DNA of 64,000 nucleotides from Peromyscus leucopus. Lineage: Eukaryota > Chordata > Mammalia > Rodentia > Cricetidae. The DNA is taken from NCBI RefSeq assembly GCF_004664715.2, contig NC_051069.1, positions 10,467,501 through 10,531,500 on the forward strand, given 5' to 3'. Made by a program: the position numbers and the translations under genes. Shown in pieces: positions 22,540 through 42,826 of the stretch (the first letter of the stretch is position 1; the number at the start of each line of letters is the position of its first letter). Under the pieces are notes generated by a model. The model saw nothing but the letters and a program-made list of their open reading frames with translations, ran no database searches and was not told the DNA's origin.

Positions 22540-22712
22540 AGTTGTTTGTTTTTTGTTTGTTTGTTTGTTGTTTCTCAAGACAGGGTTTCCTTGTGTAGCC
22601 CTGGCTGCCCTGTAACTAGCTCTGTAGACCTGGCTGGCTTCCAATTTACAGAGATCCTCTTGCCTCTACCTCCTGAGTGCTGGGATTAAAGGTGTGTCTC
22701 TCTACTGCCCGG
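22540..22712 (-). mobile_element. B1 SINE
   Basis: (TTTG)n, then caagacagggtttccttgtgtagccctggctgccctgtaactagctctgtagacc...gagtgctgggattaaagg. It abuts the rodent repeat at 22719. Confidence 0.9.
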
Positions 22713-22718
22713 CTCTAG

Positions 22719-23134
22719 CTGGCTAGTTTTATGTCAATTTGACACAAACTAAAGTTATGTGAAAGGAGGGAACCTCAATTGAGAAAAGCCTCCATAAGAT
22801 CCGACTGTTGGGTATTTTCTTAATTAGTGATTGATGGGCAAGGGCCCAGCCCATTAAGGGTGGTGCTGTCCCTGGGCTGGTGGTCCTTGGTTCTTCTATA
22901 AGAAAGCAGGCTGAGCATGCCATGCGGAGCAAGCCAGTAAGCAGCGCTCCCCACCACCATCATGGTCTCTGCATCAGCTCCTGCTTCTAGGTTCCAGCCC
23001 TGTTTGAGTTCCTGTCCTGCCTTCCTTCAACATGAACAGTGATTTGAAAGTGTAAGCCAAATACATCCTTTCCTCCCCAAGTTGCTTTTTGGTCATGGTG
23101 TTTCATCACAGCAACAGAAACCCTGACCAAGACA
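22719..23134 (-). mobile_element. Rodent interspersed repeat, inverted relative to 25144
   Basis: Runs from tagctggctagttttatgtcaatttgacac to catggtgtttcatcacagcaacagaaaccctgacc. In reverse complement it starts gggtttctgttgctgtgatgaaacaccatgacc, the same start as the repeat at 25144-25471. The database family name is uncertain. Confidence 0.6.
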
Positions 23135-23364
23135 GTGCCCAAATGTTCTCTTCACAGCCCAGAGAGGGCACCTATCAGCCATGACCTAGCTAGTTAGTCT
23201 CAGAGCTAGGATGAGAATCCAGGTCTCTTGCCTCCTCAAGGAAGGGTAAGGAAATTCCCAAGGACAAAGCTCTTTCTTTTTACAACCAAGAATGAGTCCA
23301 ACCAAATGAGTTAGTGTCAGGCCTGCCAGGGCTGCATAGTAAAGCCCTACCTATCTCAAAACCA

Positions 23365-23590
23365 AAAGAAAACTGAGGGCTGGGGAGGTAGCCCTGTCAG
23401 TATGCTTAGGCTGGCTTTGATTCTCAGGGCCACATCAACTGGGTGTGGTGGCCCACGCCTGTAATCCCCACACTTGGGAGGTGAAGGGAGGCAGGAGCAA
23501 CAGAATTTCAAGGCCACTCATTGTTGGCTCCACATAGAGAGTGTGGCCATCGTGTAACATATGAGATCCTGTCTGGAAAAAAAAATAATT
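23365..23590 (+). mobile_element. B4-type SINE
   Basis: gagggctggggaggtagccctgtcagtatgctt...gattctcagggcc...ggtggcccacgcctgtaatccccacacttgggagg...gagatcctgtctgg, poly(A). Confidence 0.75.
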
Positions 23591-24006
23591 AATTCCGTGA
23601 ACTGCATCATTATACCAAATTAATGTATCAACTTTACTGTATTTACATTTTAAAAGGGAAGCGGGACAGTTTCTGTGTTGTTGGCTTTGTGTTGTTTTAA
23701 ATGTTGAATGCCATATTGAACCCAAAGCCTCAGGCGTGGCTTTATCCCTAACCCTTTTAGTTTGTGTTAGGGGTGAGTGTCACGGTGCCAGGGTGGAGGT
23801 CAAGGACAACTTGTGAGAGCCGGCTCTCTCTTTTCACCATGTGTATCACGAGCTTGGCCTCAGACTGGTGGTCTTGGCAGTTCAAGATAGTTTTAATTAC
23901 CACGCAGCATGGAGAACTTTGTTCTCCACGTGTCATGGAACTGTTTGAGTTGCTTGAATTCTTTACTGGGAAATCACCATCATTTTGTTTGAAATGTTGA
24001 GGATTT

Positions 24007-24478
24007 GTGTGGTGATATATTGTGTACCCTAATAAAATTTGCCTGAAGATCAGAGGACAGAGCAGCCACTAGATTAAACTGTAGAGGCCAGGCAGTGGTG
24101 GCACACACCTAGCACTCGGAAGGCAGAGATCCTCTGGATCTCTGTGAGTTCAAAGCCACCCTGGACTACAGGAGATTGATTCAATCTAGGAGAGAAACAG
24201 AGGCAGGCAGTGGTGGCACACACCTTTAATCCCAGTATTTGGGAGTCACACGCCTTTAATCCTAGTATTTGGGAAGCACACACCTTTAATCCCAACACTA
24301 GGAAAGAAGTAAATAGCTGGGCGGATAAAGGTATATAAGGCATGAGGAGACAGGAACTAAAACCTTTTCAGGCTGAGGGGTCCTCGAGGTAAGACGTGGC
24401 AGTGGCTTGTTCCTTTGTCTCTCTGGTCTTTCAGCATTTACCCCAATATCTGGCTCTGGGTTTTTTATTAAAAGACTT
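24007..24478 (+). mobile_element. LTR-like muroid/cricetid repeat containing B1 pieces
   Basis: Starts tgtgtggtgatatattgtg and continues ataaaatttgcctgaagatcagagg. It carries B1-derived segments including three tandem copies of a caccttttaatccc-type block (24217-24302), then gcatttaccccaatatctggctctggg and a T-rich end. I know this arrangement as an abundant rodent repeat; the cricetid association is from memory. Confidence 0.5.
24217..24302 (+). repeat. Three tandem copies of a B1-derived 30-bp block
   Basis: The block cacacctttaatcccagtatttggga occurs three times in a row with small changes (about 24217, 24246, 24277). Confidence 0.75.
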
Positions 24479-24484
24479 ATCAGA

Positions 24485-24556
24485 TTTTGAGCTCCAGATT
24501 CAACCCAGGGTCTGACACATGTTAGGCACACTCAACCACTGAGTTATATTTCCCAT
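24485..24556 (-). mobile_element. ID SINE fragment
   Basis: agattcaacccagggtctgacacatgttaggcacactcaaccactgagttatatttccc. Confidence 0.7.
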
Positions 24557-24582
24557 CTTTTTATTTTTTTAAATACATTTAC

Positions 24583-24723
24583 TTGCTGGGTGTGGTGGTG
24601 CATGCTTGTGATCCCAACACTTGGGAGGCAGAGGCAGGCAGATCTCTGTAAGTTCGAGGCCAGCCTGGTTTACGAAGCAAGTTCCAGGACAGCCAGGGCT
24701 CTTACACAGAGAAACCCTGTCAT

Positions 24724-24771
<48 letters not shown>
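24583..24771 (+). mobile_element. B1 SINE with (CA)n array at its 3' end
   Basis: gctgggtgtggtggtgcatgcttgtgatcccaacacttgggaggcagaggcaggcagatctctg...cacagagaaaccctgtc, then (CA)23 at 24725-24771. Confidence 0.9.
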
Positions 24772-24774
<3 letters not shown>

Positions 24775-24777
24775 TAC

Positions 24778-24895
24778 ATTGATTTATTTATCAGGCGGAG
24801 GTCAAGAACAGCCTGTAGGAGTTGGTTCTGTCCTTTGACCATGAGGGTTCCAGGTTCAGTAGCAAGTGCCTTTACACACTGAGCCATCATTTAAA
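24778..24895 (-). mobile_element. B2-related SINE fragment
   Basis: gcggaggtcaagaacagcctgtaggagttggttctg...cacactgagccatc. Confidence 0.6.
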
Positions 24896-25143
24896 AAACA
24901 AAACAACTTTCAATCTCCACTTCCCCTGGCTGTCTACCATCATCTCCCAGCCTTTGAGACACGCAGGTAGTTGCTGTCTCCTGTTTCCCACAGGAGCTTG
25001 GAAAATCACGTAGACCCAGATTTGAAGCTCACCTCTGCTATTTGCCTTTGTGTGACTTTGGTTAGGTCACCCAATCTCTCTGAGTCTCTCTTCCCTTAAT
25101 CAAACCTCCTCCAGGTCACTGGTGGTGTTCACTTTAATATACC

Positions 25144-25471
25144 TGTCTTAGTTAGGGTTTCTATTGCTGTGAAGAGACACAATGACCACAACAGCTCTTA
25201 TAAAGAAAAACATTTAATTGAGGTGGTAGTTCAAGGGTTCAGTCCATTATCATCATGGTGGGGAGAGGAGCTGGCTACATCTTAATCAGAAGACAACAGG
25301 AAGTGGACTGAGTCACTGGGCAGTATCTTGAGCATAGGAGACCTCAAAGCCCACTTCCGTAGTGACACATCTCCTCCAACAAGGCCACACCTTCTCCAAC
25401 AAGTCCACATGTCCTAATAGTGCCACTCCCTGTGAGATTATGGGAGCCAACTACATTGAAACTACCACAGC
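25144..25471 (+). mobile_element. Rodent interspersed repeat (shared 5' end with the 22719 element)
   Basis: tgtcttagttagggtttctattgctgtgaagagacac...ataaagaaaaacatttaattg...ctaatagtgccactccctgtg...actaccaca. Widespread in rodents; family name uncertain. Confidence 0.6.
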
Positions 25472-25944
25472 ACCCACACTTCTCTCATGACAAGACTGCT
25501 TTGGGTATTGTTAAAACCCTGAGCCCTGGGTTTTCCAGGTCCCAATCTGGGGGTACTGGACCAGAATTCCCAAGGGGCAAGACCTGGGAACTGTTGTCAG
25601 GGAATTTTGGGGAACCCTGGGTTGAGTTCTGTAAATTGTCCATTGCTATGCTCAGGGCTAAGCAGCTAATATTTACTGAGCACTTCAGTGTGTGCAGTCT
25701 TTCTGTGGGGATGATTGTGAACCAAACAGAGTTCTCATGAGTGAATAGCAAAGCAGAGACTTGCCAAGGACCACTAAGAGCTGCCTGCTTTGCACTGGCC
25801 AGACCGAGGATGAACGGAGCCGTGGGAAGCCGGCTACCCTGATTTCCTGGCTCTGGTTGCAGGATGAGGCTTTTCCTGGAAGATGTGCCAGGCTCCTCCC
25901 AGTCCTATGCTCAGGCAGCAAGATGTGTCTGTTCTCCTTTTGGT

Positions 25945-26105
25945 TGTTGGGTTTGTTTGTTGGTTCGTTTGTTTTTTGAGACTGGGTCTCACTTTGTAGA
26001 CCTGACTGGCCTAGAACTATGTAGACCATGGTAGCCTTGAACTCTCAGAGATCCACCCTCCTCCTGAGTGCTGAGGTTAAAGGTATTTGCCACCATGCCT
26101 GGCCT
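25945..26105 (-). mobile_element. B1 SINE
   Basis: ttttttgagactgggtctcactttgtagacctgactggcctagaac...ctcctgagtgctgaggttaaaggtatttgccaccatgcctggcc. Confidence 0.85.
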
Positions 26106-26137
26106 AAAGCATTCTCTTAATAAACTGTCTCCATGGA

Positions 26138-26312
26138 ACAGGAGAGGAGGCTGTGTTTGCAGAGGACCTGAGTTTGATTCCCAGCATTTGCACTGGGTGG
26201 CTCACAACTGTCTGTAACTCCAGCTCCAGAGTAGACAGACTTCCTTTTCTGGCCTCTGGCCTTGGGTACCTGCACTCATGTGCATTTACCCCCACACAGA
26301 CACACACATACG
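26138..26312 (+). mobile_element. B2 SINE
   Basis: ggctgtgtttgcagaggacctgagtttgattcccagcatttg...tggctcacaactgtctgtaactccagctccagag...cacacagacacacac. Confidence 0.75.
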
Positions 26313-27350
26313 CGCAATTTCAAATAACAAAAGTCTTTCAAACAACAAAACTGTCTCTATTCTACCACTATCCATATGTCTCTGGACACCAGGCAGACTG
26401 TGCAAACACTGTCTGTCCTTGAGAGTGCGCAGTGAGACATCATCCAACTGAACTTCAGGAACGGAGAGTGTTCCCATCCACATTCCAATGGTGCCCCACT
26501 AAGAGGAACTGTTATGTCTCCTGCGTCTGCTTCTGGGGTCACAGTGACAATGTCTCACTGGGTTTGGCTTTCTCCAATCCCTGGAGGGTCTGCCAAGTCA
26601 CTCAGCTTCAAACGTGCCCCCATCTCTGGCCTTCTTCAGTCTGCCACAGGGACCGCTCGTTAGGGACCCAGTGTGGGAATCCTTCCAAATGTGAACAATG
26701 AATTTCCGAACCAGGATATAAATAGTCTTTGCAAGTCAGCAAATGAGACAGCCTGAATTGCTCACCTCTGGCCTGCATCTGCTAGCACTTCTAACACAGG
26801 AGAAGAGCAGTGTCTCTGGTGTCAGAGACCTGGCTGGGCTTTAAGGCGATTACTAGCTGGATAGTCTTTTTGCTTCTGAAGCTCAGTTTCCATCTTTGTG
26901 CAGTCTAGGAGACTGAAAGGAGCGATGGACTCAAAGCTTGTTGGCCTGGAGGTCACACCCAGACTAACCCCCCACACACACACCCAGCCCCCTTCATCTC
27001 TCCGGGCCGTGACTGCACCAGGAAGGAGGTGCAGAACCTCCCATTGGTTGTCAGCATCAGGAATGTGGAGAACTGATGGGTTCTATCACCACATGAAACC
27101 TGTGGGTTTGCTCTGTTCCTCCTGGAAAACACTGCCCTTCATCCCTTCCACCCTCACTGTAGATCCCTCCCTCAACCACACAGTTCAGTGGAGGCATGTA
27201 CCAAAGCCCAGAAAAGGCATCCTGGGCTTAAGGCACGGCTCTTCCACTTACTCCCTTGTGGTGTGACCTTGGGCCTATCACTTGCCCTCCCAGAAACTTC
27301 AAGTGAGAGGGTGAACTGGGAGGCTTCTGGCTTATTTTTTGGACAAATTC
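26313..27350. other. Single-copy intergenic DNA
   Basis: No repeat or gene recognised apart from a short (CA) run near 26973. Confidence 0.45.
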
Positions 27351-27354
27351 TCCT

Positions 27355-27465
27355 GTAAGCAGACTGTCCACAACCTTGCTATGTAGCCAAGGATGGCCTT
27401 GAACTTCTGATCCTCTAGCCTCCAACTTCCAAGTTGGATTATTGGGTAGGTGCCACTGTGGACAG
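27355..27465 (-). mobile_element. B4/B1-related fragment
   Basis: gctatgtagccaaggatggccttgaacttctgatcctctagcctccaacttcc. Confidence 0.65.
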
Positions 27466-27859
27466 CTGGAGCTGGGTAACTTCTTGTTCATCTGTATAGC
27501 ACTTCCTAGCACATTGGTGACTTGAGTCATGCTGGTGTAGAGCTGAGGAACCATCTCATGATGCCTCCCCTAGCAAGCCACAAGTCAAAGATGCAAGAGG
27601 CCAGGGATAAGCCAAGGTTGGCTCTGGGACCAGACATAGCTCAGCTGCTCAGGGCTCTTCTGTCTGTGTGACCTTCTAGGAGACTACGAGAGCCTACCAA
27701 TTGGCTGCATTTAAAGTATTAGAAGGTTCACTTTTTCCTTCCCATTCAATGAAACAAATATTACAGGAACCAGAGTGACTGACCTGTACTTCACCTTTTA
27801 TTCCCAAGCTACTCAGCCTTTCTCATTTATAGAGGAGTGGGTTCCAGGGAGACCAGAGC

Positions 27860-28112
27860 ATGGACTCATGTGTGCAAACCTGTAGAGGTCAGAGGTCAAC
27901 CTTAATGGTTGCTCCTAGCTGTTCATTTCGCTTTCTGACACAGGGTCTCTCAGTAAGATCTGGGGTTGACCAACCAGTGAGGCCCAGGGATCTGCCTGTC
28001 TACCTCCTAATGCTTGTTACAAGTACATGCCACATCCAGCTCTGTACAATGGATGCTGAGGCTGGTACCCAGGTGCTCAAGGTTATAGTTGACTGAGTCA
28101 GCTCCCCAGCAC
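27860..28112 (-). mobile_element. B2/B3-related SINE
   Basis: gcaaacctgtagaggtcagaggtcaacc...acacagggtctctcagtaagatctggggttgacc...gtgaggcccagggatctgcctgtctacctcc...gactgagtcagctccccagc. Confidence 0.65.
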
Positions 28113-28779
28113 CTTCATATTTAAAATGTCACAGCAACTTTTCTCAAAGGTTGATGGAAATGCACGGCCTGGTTCAGCAAGGGTGTCCCCTAGAGGCTGT
28201 CTGCAGAGCTTGTTCACTACCCACTCTGTGCCAATCAAAGCTACCAGAGGGGGTTTAGGGTCAGCAGCACCGTCCTGACACATCACTTCCATGTTCTTAC
28301 CCCTCTGGAAGACACAGGACACGTGTACCTGACTTCTGGCCCCAATGACCGCAACGCTTAGCCTTAGACCACTTGACCTTACTTCCAGAGCCAGACTGGG
28401 TAGCTAACCTAAAAGAGCAGGTGTCAGGGTGAGGTGAGCCCCACGTCCTCTCAGAAGCATTGAAGAGTCATTCAGACTCAAACCACGTCTGTAAGATCAT
28501 GAGGGCTTGCTACGGGGTACAAAGCTATATGGCTGCGAAGAGGTGTGCATACCACTGGTGCACCCACAGATCGCTATTTTGGAAATTTTTAGGGAAATCT
28601 CATACAAAACCTTTACAAAAATGCTCGGGGAGTTTTGGTCCAATGACCATTTTGTCTGCTAGGGAGACAGAGGCAGGAGATTGATGCCAGCCTGATATAC
28701 AGAGGAAAGAGGAGGGAGGGAGAGTTAGTTCCAGGCCAGCCAGGGCTACTTAATTAAACTGATTAAAAATAAGTTCTTG

Positions 28780-28933
28780 AGGCGGCTGGTGCACACGCCT
28801 TAATCCAGACTCGGAGGCAGAGCAGTGATCTCTGTGAGTTCGAGCCAGCCTGACTACAATAGTCCAAAACGCAAGCTACACAGAGAAACCTGTCTCAAAA
28901 AAACAAACAAACAAAAAAAAAAAAAAAAAAAAA
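28780..28933 (+). mobile_element. B1 SINE with many one-base deletions
   Basis: ggctggtgcacacgccttaatccagactcggaggcagag...gtgagttcgagccagcctgactac...gcaagctacacagagaaacctgtctc. Most differences from B1 are one-base losses in short homopolymers (ccc to cc, ggg to gg, ttt to tt, aaa to aa). Confidence 0.85.
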
Positions 28934-29039
28934 GTCTGAGGCTGTAAGATAAGCAGCCTTGATGCCCCAAGTTCAATATGAGATCCACATACTATGGAGA
29001 AAATTGATTCCCAAAGGTTGACCTGACATGCATCCTTAC

Positions 29040-29088
<49 letters not shown>
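28934..29088 (+). mobile_element. ID/B2-related fragment ending in a (CA)22 array
   Basis: gtctgaggctgtaagataagcagccttgatgcccc...gttgacctgacatgcatcc, then CA at 29044-29088. Confidence 0.5.
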
Positions 29089-29090
<2 letters not shown>

Positions 29091-29496
29091 GTGAATAGAT
29101 TTTTAAAATTTTAAATGTAAATACTTCTCAGAATGTCTGCTGCAGGGGAAACCAGAAATAATCTGATGACCTACATATATGGTTACAATGAAGCCAATCA
29201 GAACTCAGCCACAGGATTACCAGGGAGCCAGTCTGAGTGCTTGGGAAAACTACAAGAACAGAGATGCCCCGGACTATAAGTAAAAAGTACACAATAAACA
29301 CCAGCTGTAACTCTAGGGTTTGTTAAATAATGTTTTATACGTTCCTGAGTTTTCAAAGCATACATTCTTTTACAATATGAAAAGAAACATGAAAGATACT
29401 TGAAGATATTAAAAAACAAATGCTATTGTTGGTCTATCTTTTGGGTGTTTTAGGTTTTTATTATAAGTAAGTCTTGTACTGCCCCCCCTTTTACCT

Positions 29497-29497
<1 letters not shown>

Positions 29498-29534
<37 letters not shown>
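29498..29534 (+). repeat. T homopolymer (A-run on the Anp32a strand)
   Basis: About 35 T, roughly 200 bp beyond the distal Anp32a poly(A) signal. Any read-through transcript would carry an internal A-run here that could mis-prime oligo-dT. Confidence 0.9.
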
Positions 29535-29537
<3 letters not shown>

Positions 29538-29736
29538 GTAGCATTTAAGGAGCACACATCCCACCCAGCCTTGCTTTGAGAACAAAGTCTCCAGCCTTGG
29601 TGTAAGGTGACATACTCTGTTTTAGCAGGTGACAATAACAAGACTTCCTTCCGGGGCCAGCGGTTGATCCTTGGACGATCAGTGGCTCGTAAGGACTCAA
29701 AAGAAGCCATCCCCCAAAAAAATTGTATCAAAAAGA

Positions 29737-29742
29737 TTTATT
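29737..29742 (-). promoter_or_regulatory. Anp32a: Distal poly(A) signal of Anp32a
   Basis: AATAAA on the minus strand, set in an A/T-rich context and followed about 20-40 nt later by a T/G-rich segment (ggcttcttttgagt), a reasonable downstream element. Use of this site gives a 3' UTR of about 1.2 kb. Confidence 0.6.
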
Positions 29743-30703
29743 GAAATTTATCAATGACAAACAGACATAAAACTCAAAGTTTGGCTCTTCTCAAGGGTGG
29801 GAGAAAAACGGGTTGCAGATGTTCTTTGTACAGATGAGACACAGGGTAGGAAACAGCATGTCACTTCTAAAGCAATCCGGAAGGGGGACGCCGAAAGCAG
29901 GCAGCATTCGCCAGGAGGAGCCTGCGGTCACTTCAGAGTCCACTAGGTAAGAAAATACAACCTTGCATTCCTTTTCCGTGCTCCAAGGTATGCGAGAAGG
30001 AAAACAAAACAAAACAAAGCTACCCAGTGGACATGCAGCGAGCCTCCAGAGCTTAGATTTGCAAAAATGTTCTAAGCTGGAGCATCTCCTGTCATTTCTG
30101 CAAAACAGACTGCGATAATATTTTACACAACGAGAGAGGACAGGTTATGGGTTGCTTTTTTTTTTTTTTTTTTAAAGAAGTTGAAATATGAAGGTTCACC
30201 TATTTTCATTATGATTACCAAACCCATTTTACTCGTATCTCCTAAGCCTGCCGGTTTTAGGCTCTCAGGATCACAGCCTCAGAGCAACACAAGTTTCTTT
30301 TTTGCGAAAGCAAAGCCCACTGCCATCTGCGAAGGGGGAAAAGGGATGAGAGATGGGGAATGTCCCCAAACCAGTGCCAAAATACGCCTTTAGGTTGCTA
30401 TTTACAAACCCGGGTGCCGGGTGCCTCTAGCAGAGACCACATGAACCAGAACAGAGTTACCGAAGACGTGGGGCTGGGATTCAGCGCCTCCTGGGCGGTG
30501 AGTCACCTGGTGGAGGCCAGCCACAGCCTCCTGACCAACTCTGGGGATGTGGGACATACCAAAAGGAGACCTCAAAGCCGCCCCCTCTCCAGAGGATAAG
30601 AACAAACAATGGCGTGGTGTGTACTAAACTATTGCATTATGGGGACAAAACCAGACACAAGGAAAAAGGAGGGGAAAATAAAGAGCGGCAGTAAAAATAG
30701 TAT

Positions 30704-30709
30704 TTTATT
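30704..30709 (-). promoter_or_regulatory. Anp32a: Proximal poly(A) signal of Anp32a
   Basis: A second AATAAA lies about 185 nt after the stop codon. Three bases upstream of it in the transcript is a run of four G-tracts (30713-30741, minus). A T-rich stretch follows. It could produce a short 3' UTR isoform; use is not proven by the sequence. Confidence 0.45.
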
Positions 30710-30712
30710 CCT

Positions 30713-30741
30713 CCCCCTCCCCCCACCCCCCGGCAACCCCC
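30713..30741 (-). other. G-quadruplex-type motif in Anp32a 3' UTR (mRNA sense)
   Basis: Read on the minus strand, tracts of 5, 6, 6 and 5 G are separated by loops of 5, 1 and 1 bases. This satisfies the usual G4 pattern and ends 3 nt before an AATAAA. About 70-100 bp away, at 30801-30836, a separate G-rich run lies on the plus strand. Confidence 0.7.
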
Positions 30742-30893
30742 AGTACACTTTTCCCCTCTCATTCCCACAGCAACGCTACAATCAGAAAAAAATAAGTTTC
30801 GGGGGGCAGGAATAGGAGGGGGAGGGGGGGAGGGGATATGGGTAAAAACAGTCAAATCACAATAGGAATTTCCCCAAATAGGCGAATTCCCCT

Positions 30894-40045
<9,152 letters not shown>

Positions 40046-40046
40046 C

Positions 40047-40232
40047 ACTTGTGGTGTGGTGTGGCTCAGTTGGTAGTGCTTGCCTAGCATGCACGAAACC
40101 CTGGGTTTGATCCCCAGCACCCCACCAACCAGGTGTGTTCAAAGTCATCCTTGGATACACAGACATGTCTGAAGCCAGCCTGGACTGTACGAGAGACCTC
40201 GTCTCAAAACATAAAAAAGAAAAGAAACTCTT
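40047..40232 (+). mobile_element. B4-type SINE
   Basis: gtggtgtggctcagttggtagtgcttgcctagcatgcacg...gggtttgatccccagcacc...gaagccagcctggac...gacctcgtctc. Confidence 0.85.
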
Positions 40233-40234
40233 AT

Positions 40235-42826
40235 CCTGAAATTCACGACAGCCACAGCAGACATCTGCCGAACCAACGTGGTCAACAATGGCCACACAAC
40301 ACAGTGGTCCTCTGAAGCACCTCTGACATTCCAAGGTTTAGGGCACGTGCCTCCACAGGCTCCCAGGGCTAATGGTTTCCTTTCAGCCCTTTCCTGTCTC
40401 ACCAGCTGGGTGGACACCGCTTCCACCTCAGTCCCCAAGGTGCAGAGCTCAACCTGGCCATGGCTCGGATGGCTGTGCACTCCCTCCCCCCATGGGGTGT
40501 AGGTCCCCAAGGGGCAGGGGCTGCTTCCACTCCCTCTGGGAAAACTCTCAGGTAGCCTTTCCCAGACTCCTTTGCTCCTGCCCCTCCTTGGCAGGCAATG
40601 AGGGGGTGTCCTGTACTGTGTTAAGGTTAAGGTTAAGATGGAGGGTCCAGGACACAGACCCTAAGGTTTCAGTATCCTGTGGAAAGCCCAGGGCCACGCA
40701 GGCTCACAATGAGAGAGGCAGGTGACTGCCTGCGAAGTGGCTCAAAGGGGACATGGTCCCCTACATGAATAGTCATCTGGCTGACCCCTGCGAATGAGAG
40801 GACGCACCCTGCAACGGCTATCATTTCCAACCCACTTCCTCCATACTTGGCAGCCTCTTCTCTAGCCCTCCCATGTGAGGAGAACATCTCCTTTGTATTC
40901 GGGGTGTGCTGTGCTTCAAAACAAAACAAAATTAAAAAGGCCCACTTCCCATGCCCAGTCCTGAGTGGGATCGAACTACAGGTTAAAATTAAAGGGAAAG
41001 TGTGTACTTCGGGTTTAGAGGTCCTCCCGGTTCCACCAGCCATTTTTAAAACATCCCAGCGCGGTTAGTTACTCTGTGTAGCCCCTGCGACCAGGATTAC
41101 TCTGCTTACACAGGAACTTCCAGCCCTAGGCAGGAGGCAATCTTCATTCCCCCAGAGGTCACACCCAGGAGGAGGCTGGCACTCACATCCTGCTGGCAGT
41201 GAGGAGGTACCACAGATTCCCAAGAAGTCAGCCTGCCCTTGCTCCCCTGTTCTTAAAAACACAACAAAAACCCGACCCACCCCACCCCAAGCTTGGGTTT
41301 GCCATAGTTCCTCACCAGTGGGAGCTGAATTTCATGATAAACACTAACACACTCACTCTGCTCAAGAACTTGTTTGTTTCAAAACCAGCGAATCTGCCTT
41401 TACAGATTTCTCAGATGTGACCTTTCTCCTACATCTCTAACGCTGCAGCCCCGGCCACTGCCACCAAGCTACTTCAAACTAGAAGGCTGTGACCTCAGGG
41501 GAGGATGTGGTTAGGCGATAGCCTGGTCTACTGCTAACAGACCTCACCCTGGATGCAAGACCCCTACCCCTGGGCTCAATGATACCATCTCTGTCCTCTG
41601 GAGTCCAAGCTTCTACCTCTTAGAAAGGGGGTGGTGACATCTGTTTAACCTACAAAGTGCACACTCCAGCCTCAAAAAAAAAAAAAAAAAAAACAAACAA
41701 AAAAAAAACAAAACAACAACAAAAAAAAAAAAACACTGGGGAAAATGTTTAAGTTTCTAAATGTGATCCACAAGCCTCCCCTCGTCACCTACCCCTGTAT
41801 CCAAATCTAGTTCAAGCTCCCCCCCATCCCCAGCCATCCTTGTAATTGGCGCTGAGCACCCAGGCTGGGCTCCAGGCTCAGAGGCGGTTGCTGCATGAAT
41901 CATTTAATCGTGTATTAAGCATCTGATCCTCCTAGAGGTCAGAGACTGTCCTTCCCCATAATCAGCCTAGCGGGAACGCACACCACAGCACTGCCTAGCA
42001 AATGCCTCCCTTATTGGCCCAGGCACAATATAAGTCCTGGGGACACCAAAAGAGAGGGGCAGAACAGCCCTGGCACACAGCGCATAACCGGTGTGCTGTA
42101 ACCGGTGGAAACCACGCCGCAGGAGCTCGTTCATACAGCAGCTTTGGGTAGGTGCCTGTGCCAGTCAGGCACCAGCCCATCAGCCCATCATCAGCCGCTA
42201 CCCCACCAAACTGACCCAGCCCTCCGCATACAGGCCTCCAGTTCTCCCTACACAGGGCACTCCTGCCACATTGTTGGCTGAGGAGACACAGAAGTCATGG
42301 TGAACCAAGATGGGGGTTAGGGGAGGAGTCTGCCGGAAAGAGCAGCGGCTGGGGGCATGCCGGGAGATGACAGCTAGCTGGTAAATAGCCCCATCCCAGA
42401 GTACCAAGTAGTAGGCTGAGTTAGGGACTCAGCACTGTCTTCAAATGTCCCCAGTAGATAAGACAGGCCACCGAGGGCAGGTCGGAGGCACCCAGAAAGA
42501 CCAGAGGGAGATGCTCTCTCAGCCAGGAATGGCTATGTAACTACGACCCAGTGCAAAACCTTGTTCACAAGACACAACACAGAATCTCATAAAGTTTTAT
42601 GACGGTGACCGCCAAGTGTGTGTGTGGGTCACATGGCTCTGATTAAAACGGACAGCTTGGCTCTACAACAGCTTTCTAAAAAATAAAGTCCCAGGCGGAA
42701 GGATGCCTTGAGAGGCTCCGCTCCTTACTTTTTCGGAACTTCTGTGGTAACTGAGAGAGCGGGCAGGAGGCAGGCAGGCTTTGTAGTTAAACAGACCTGC
42801 CTTAGTCCAAGTTTCTCTCTCTAGCC
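40235..42826. other. Intron 1 single-copy stretch
   Basis: No SINE recognised. Contains a three-fold ggttaa repeat near 40620-40636 and an A-rich run at 41673-41733. No exon recognised. Confidence 0.5.

Larger units (their letters stand above)
1..29717. other. Intergenic region downstream of Anp32a
   Basis: I see no exon with splice sites and protein-family similarity in this span. Open frames of 60-170 codons all lie in SINEs, LTR or L1 remnants, microsatellites or unsupported single-copy DNA. From human synteny known to me the next gene on this side should be Coro2b, which lies farther away. Confidence 0.7.
29718..30893 (-). other. Anp32a: Anp32a 3' UTR
   Basis: The region between the stop codon and the distal AATAAA (29737-29742) is almost free of SINEs, in contrast to its surroundings, as expected for a conserved UTR. 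It includes a T/A homopolymer near 30157-30174, a C/G-rich stretch near 30710-30836 and two AATAAA motifs. The far end is placed about 20 nt past the distal signal; the exact cleavage base is inferred. Confidence 0.65.

Noticed and set aside
29457..29462. A further minus-strand AATAAA as the end of Anp32a
   Set aside because: It lies beyond a long T-run and a SINE-bearing flank begins soon after. The signal at 29737 has a better context, though a rare longer isoform cannot be excluded.
40620..40636. ggttaa repeats as an interstitial telomere
   Set aside because: Only three units, and the motif is not the vertebrate TTAGGG.
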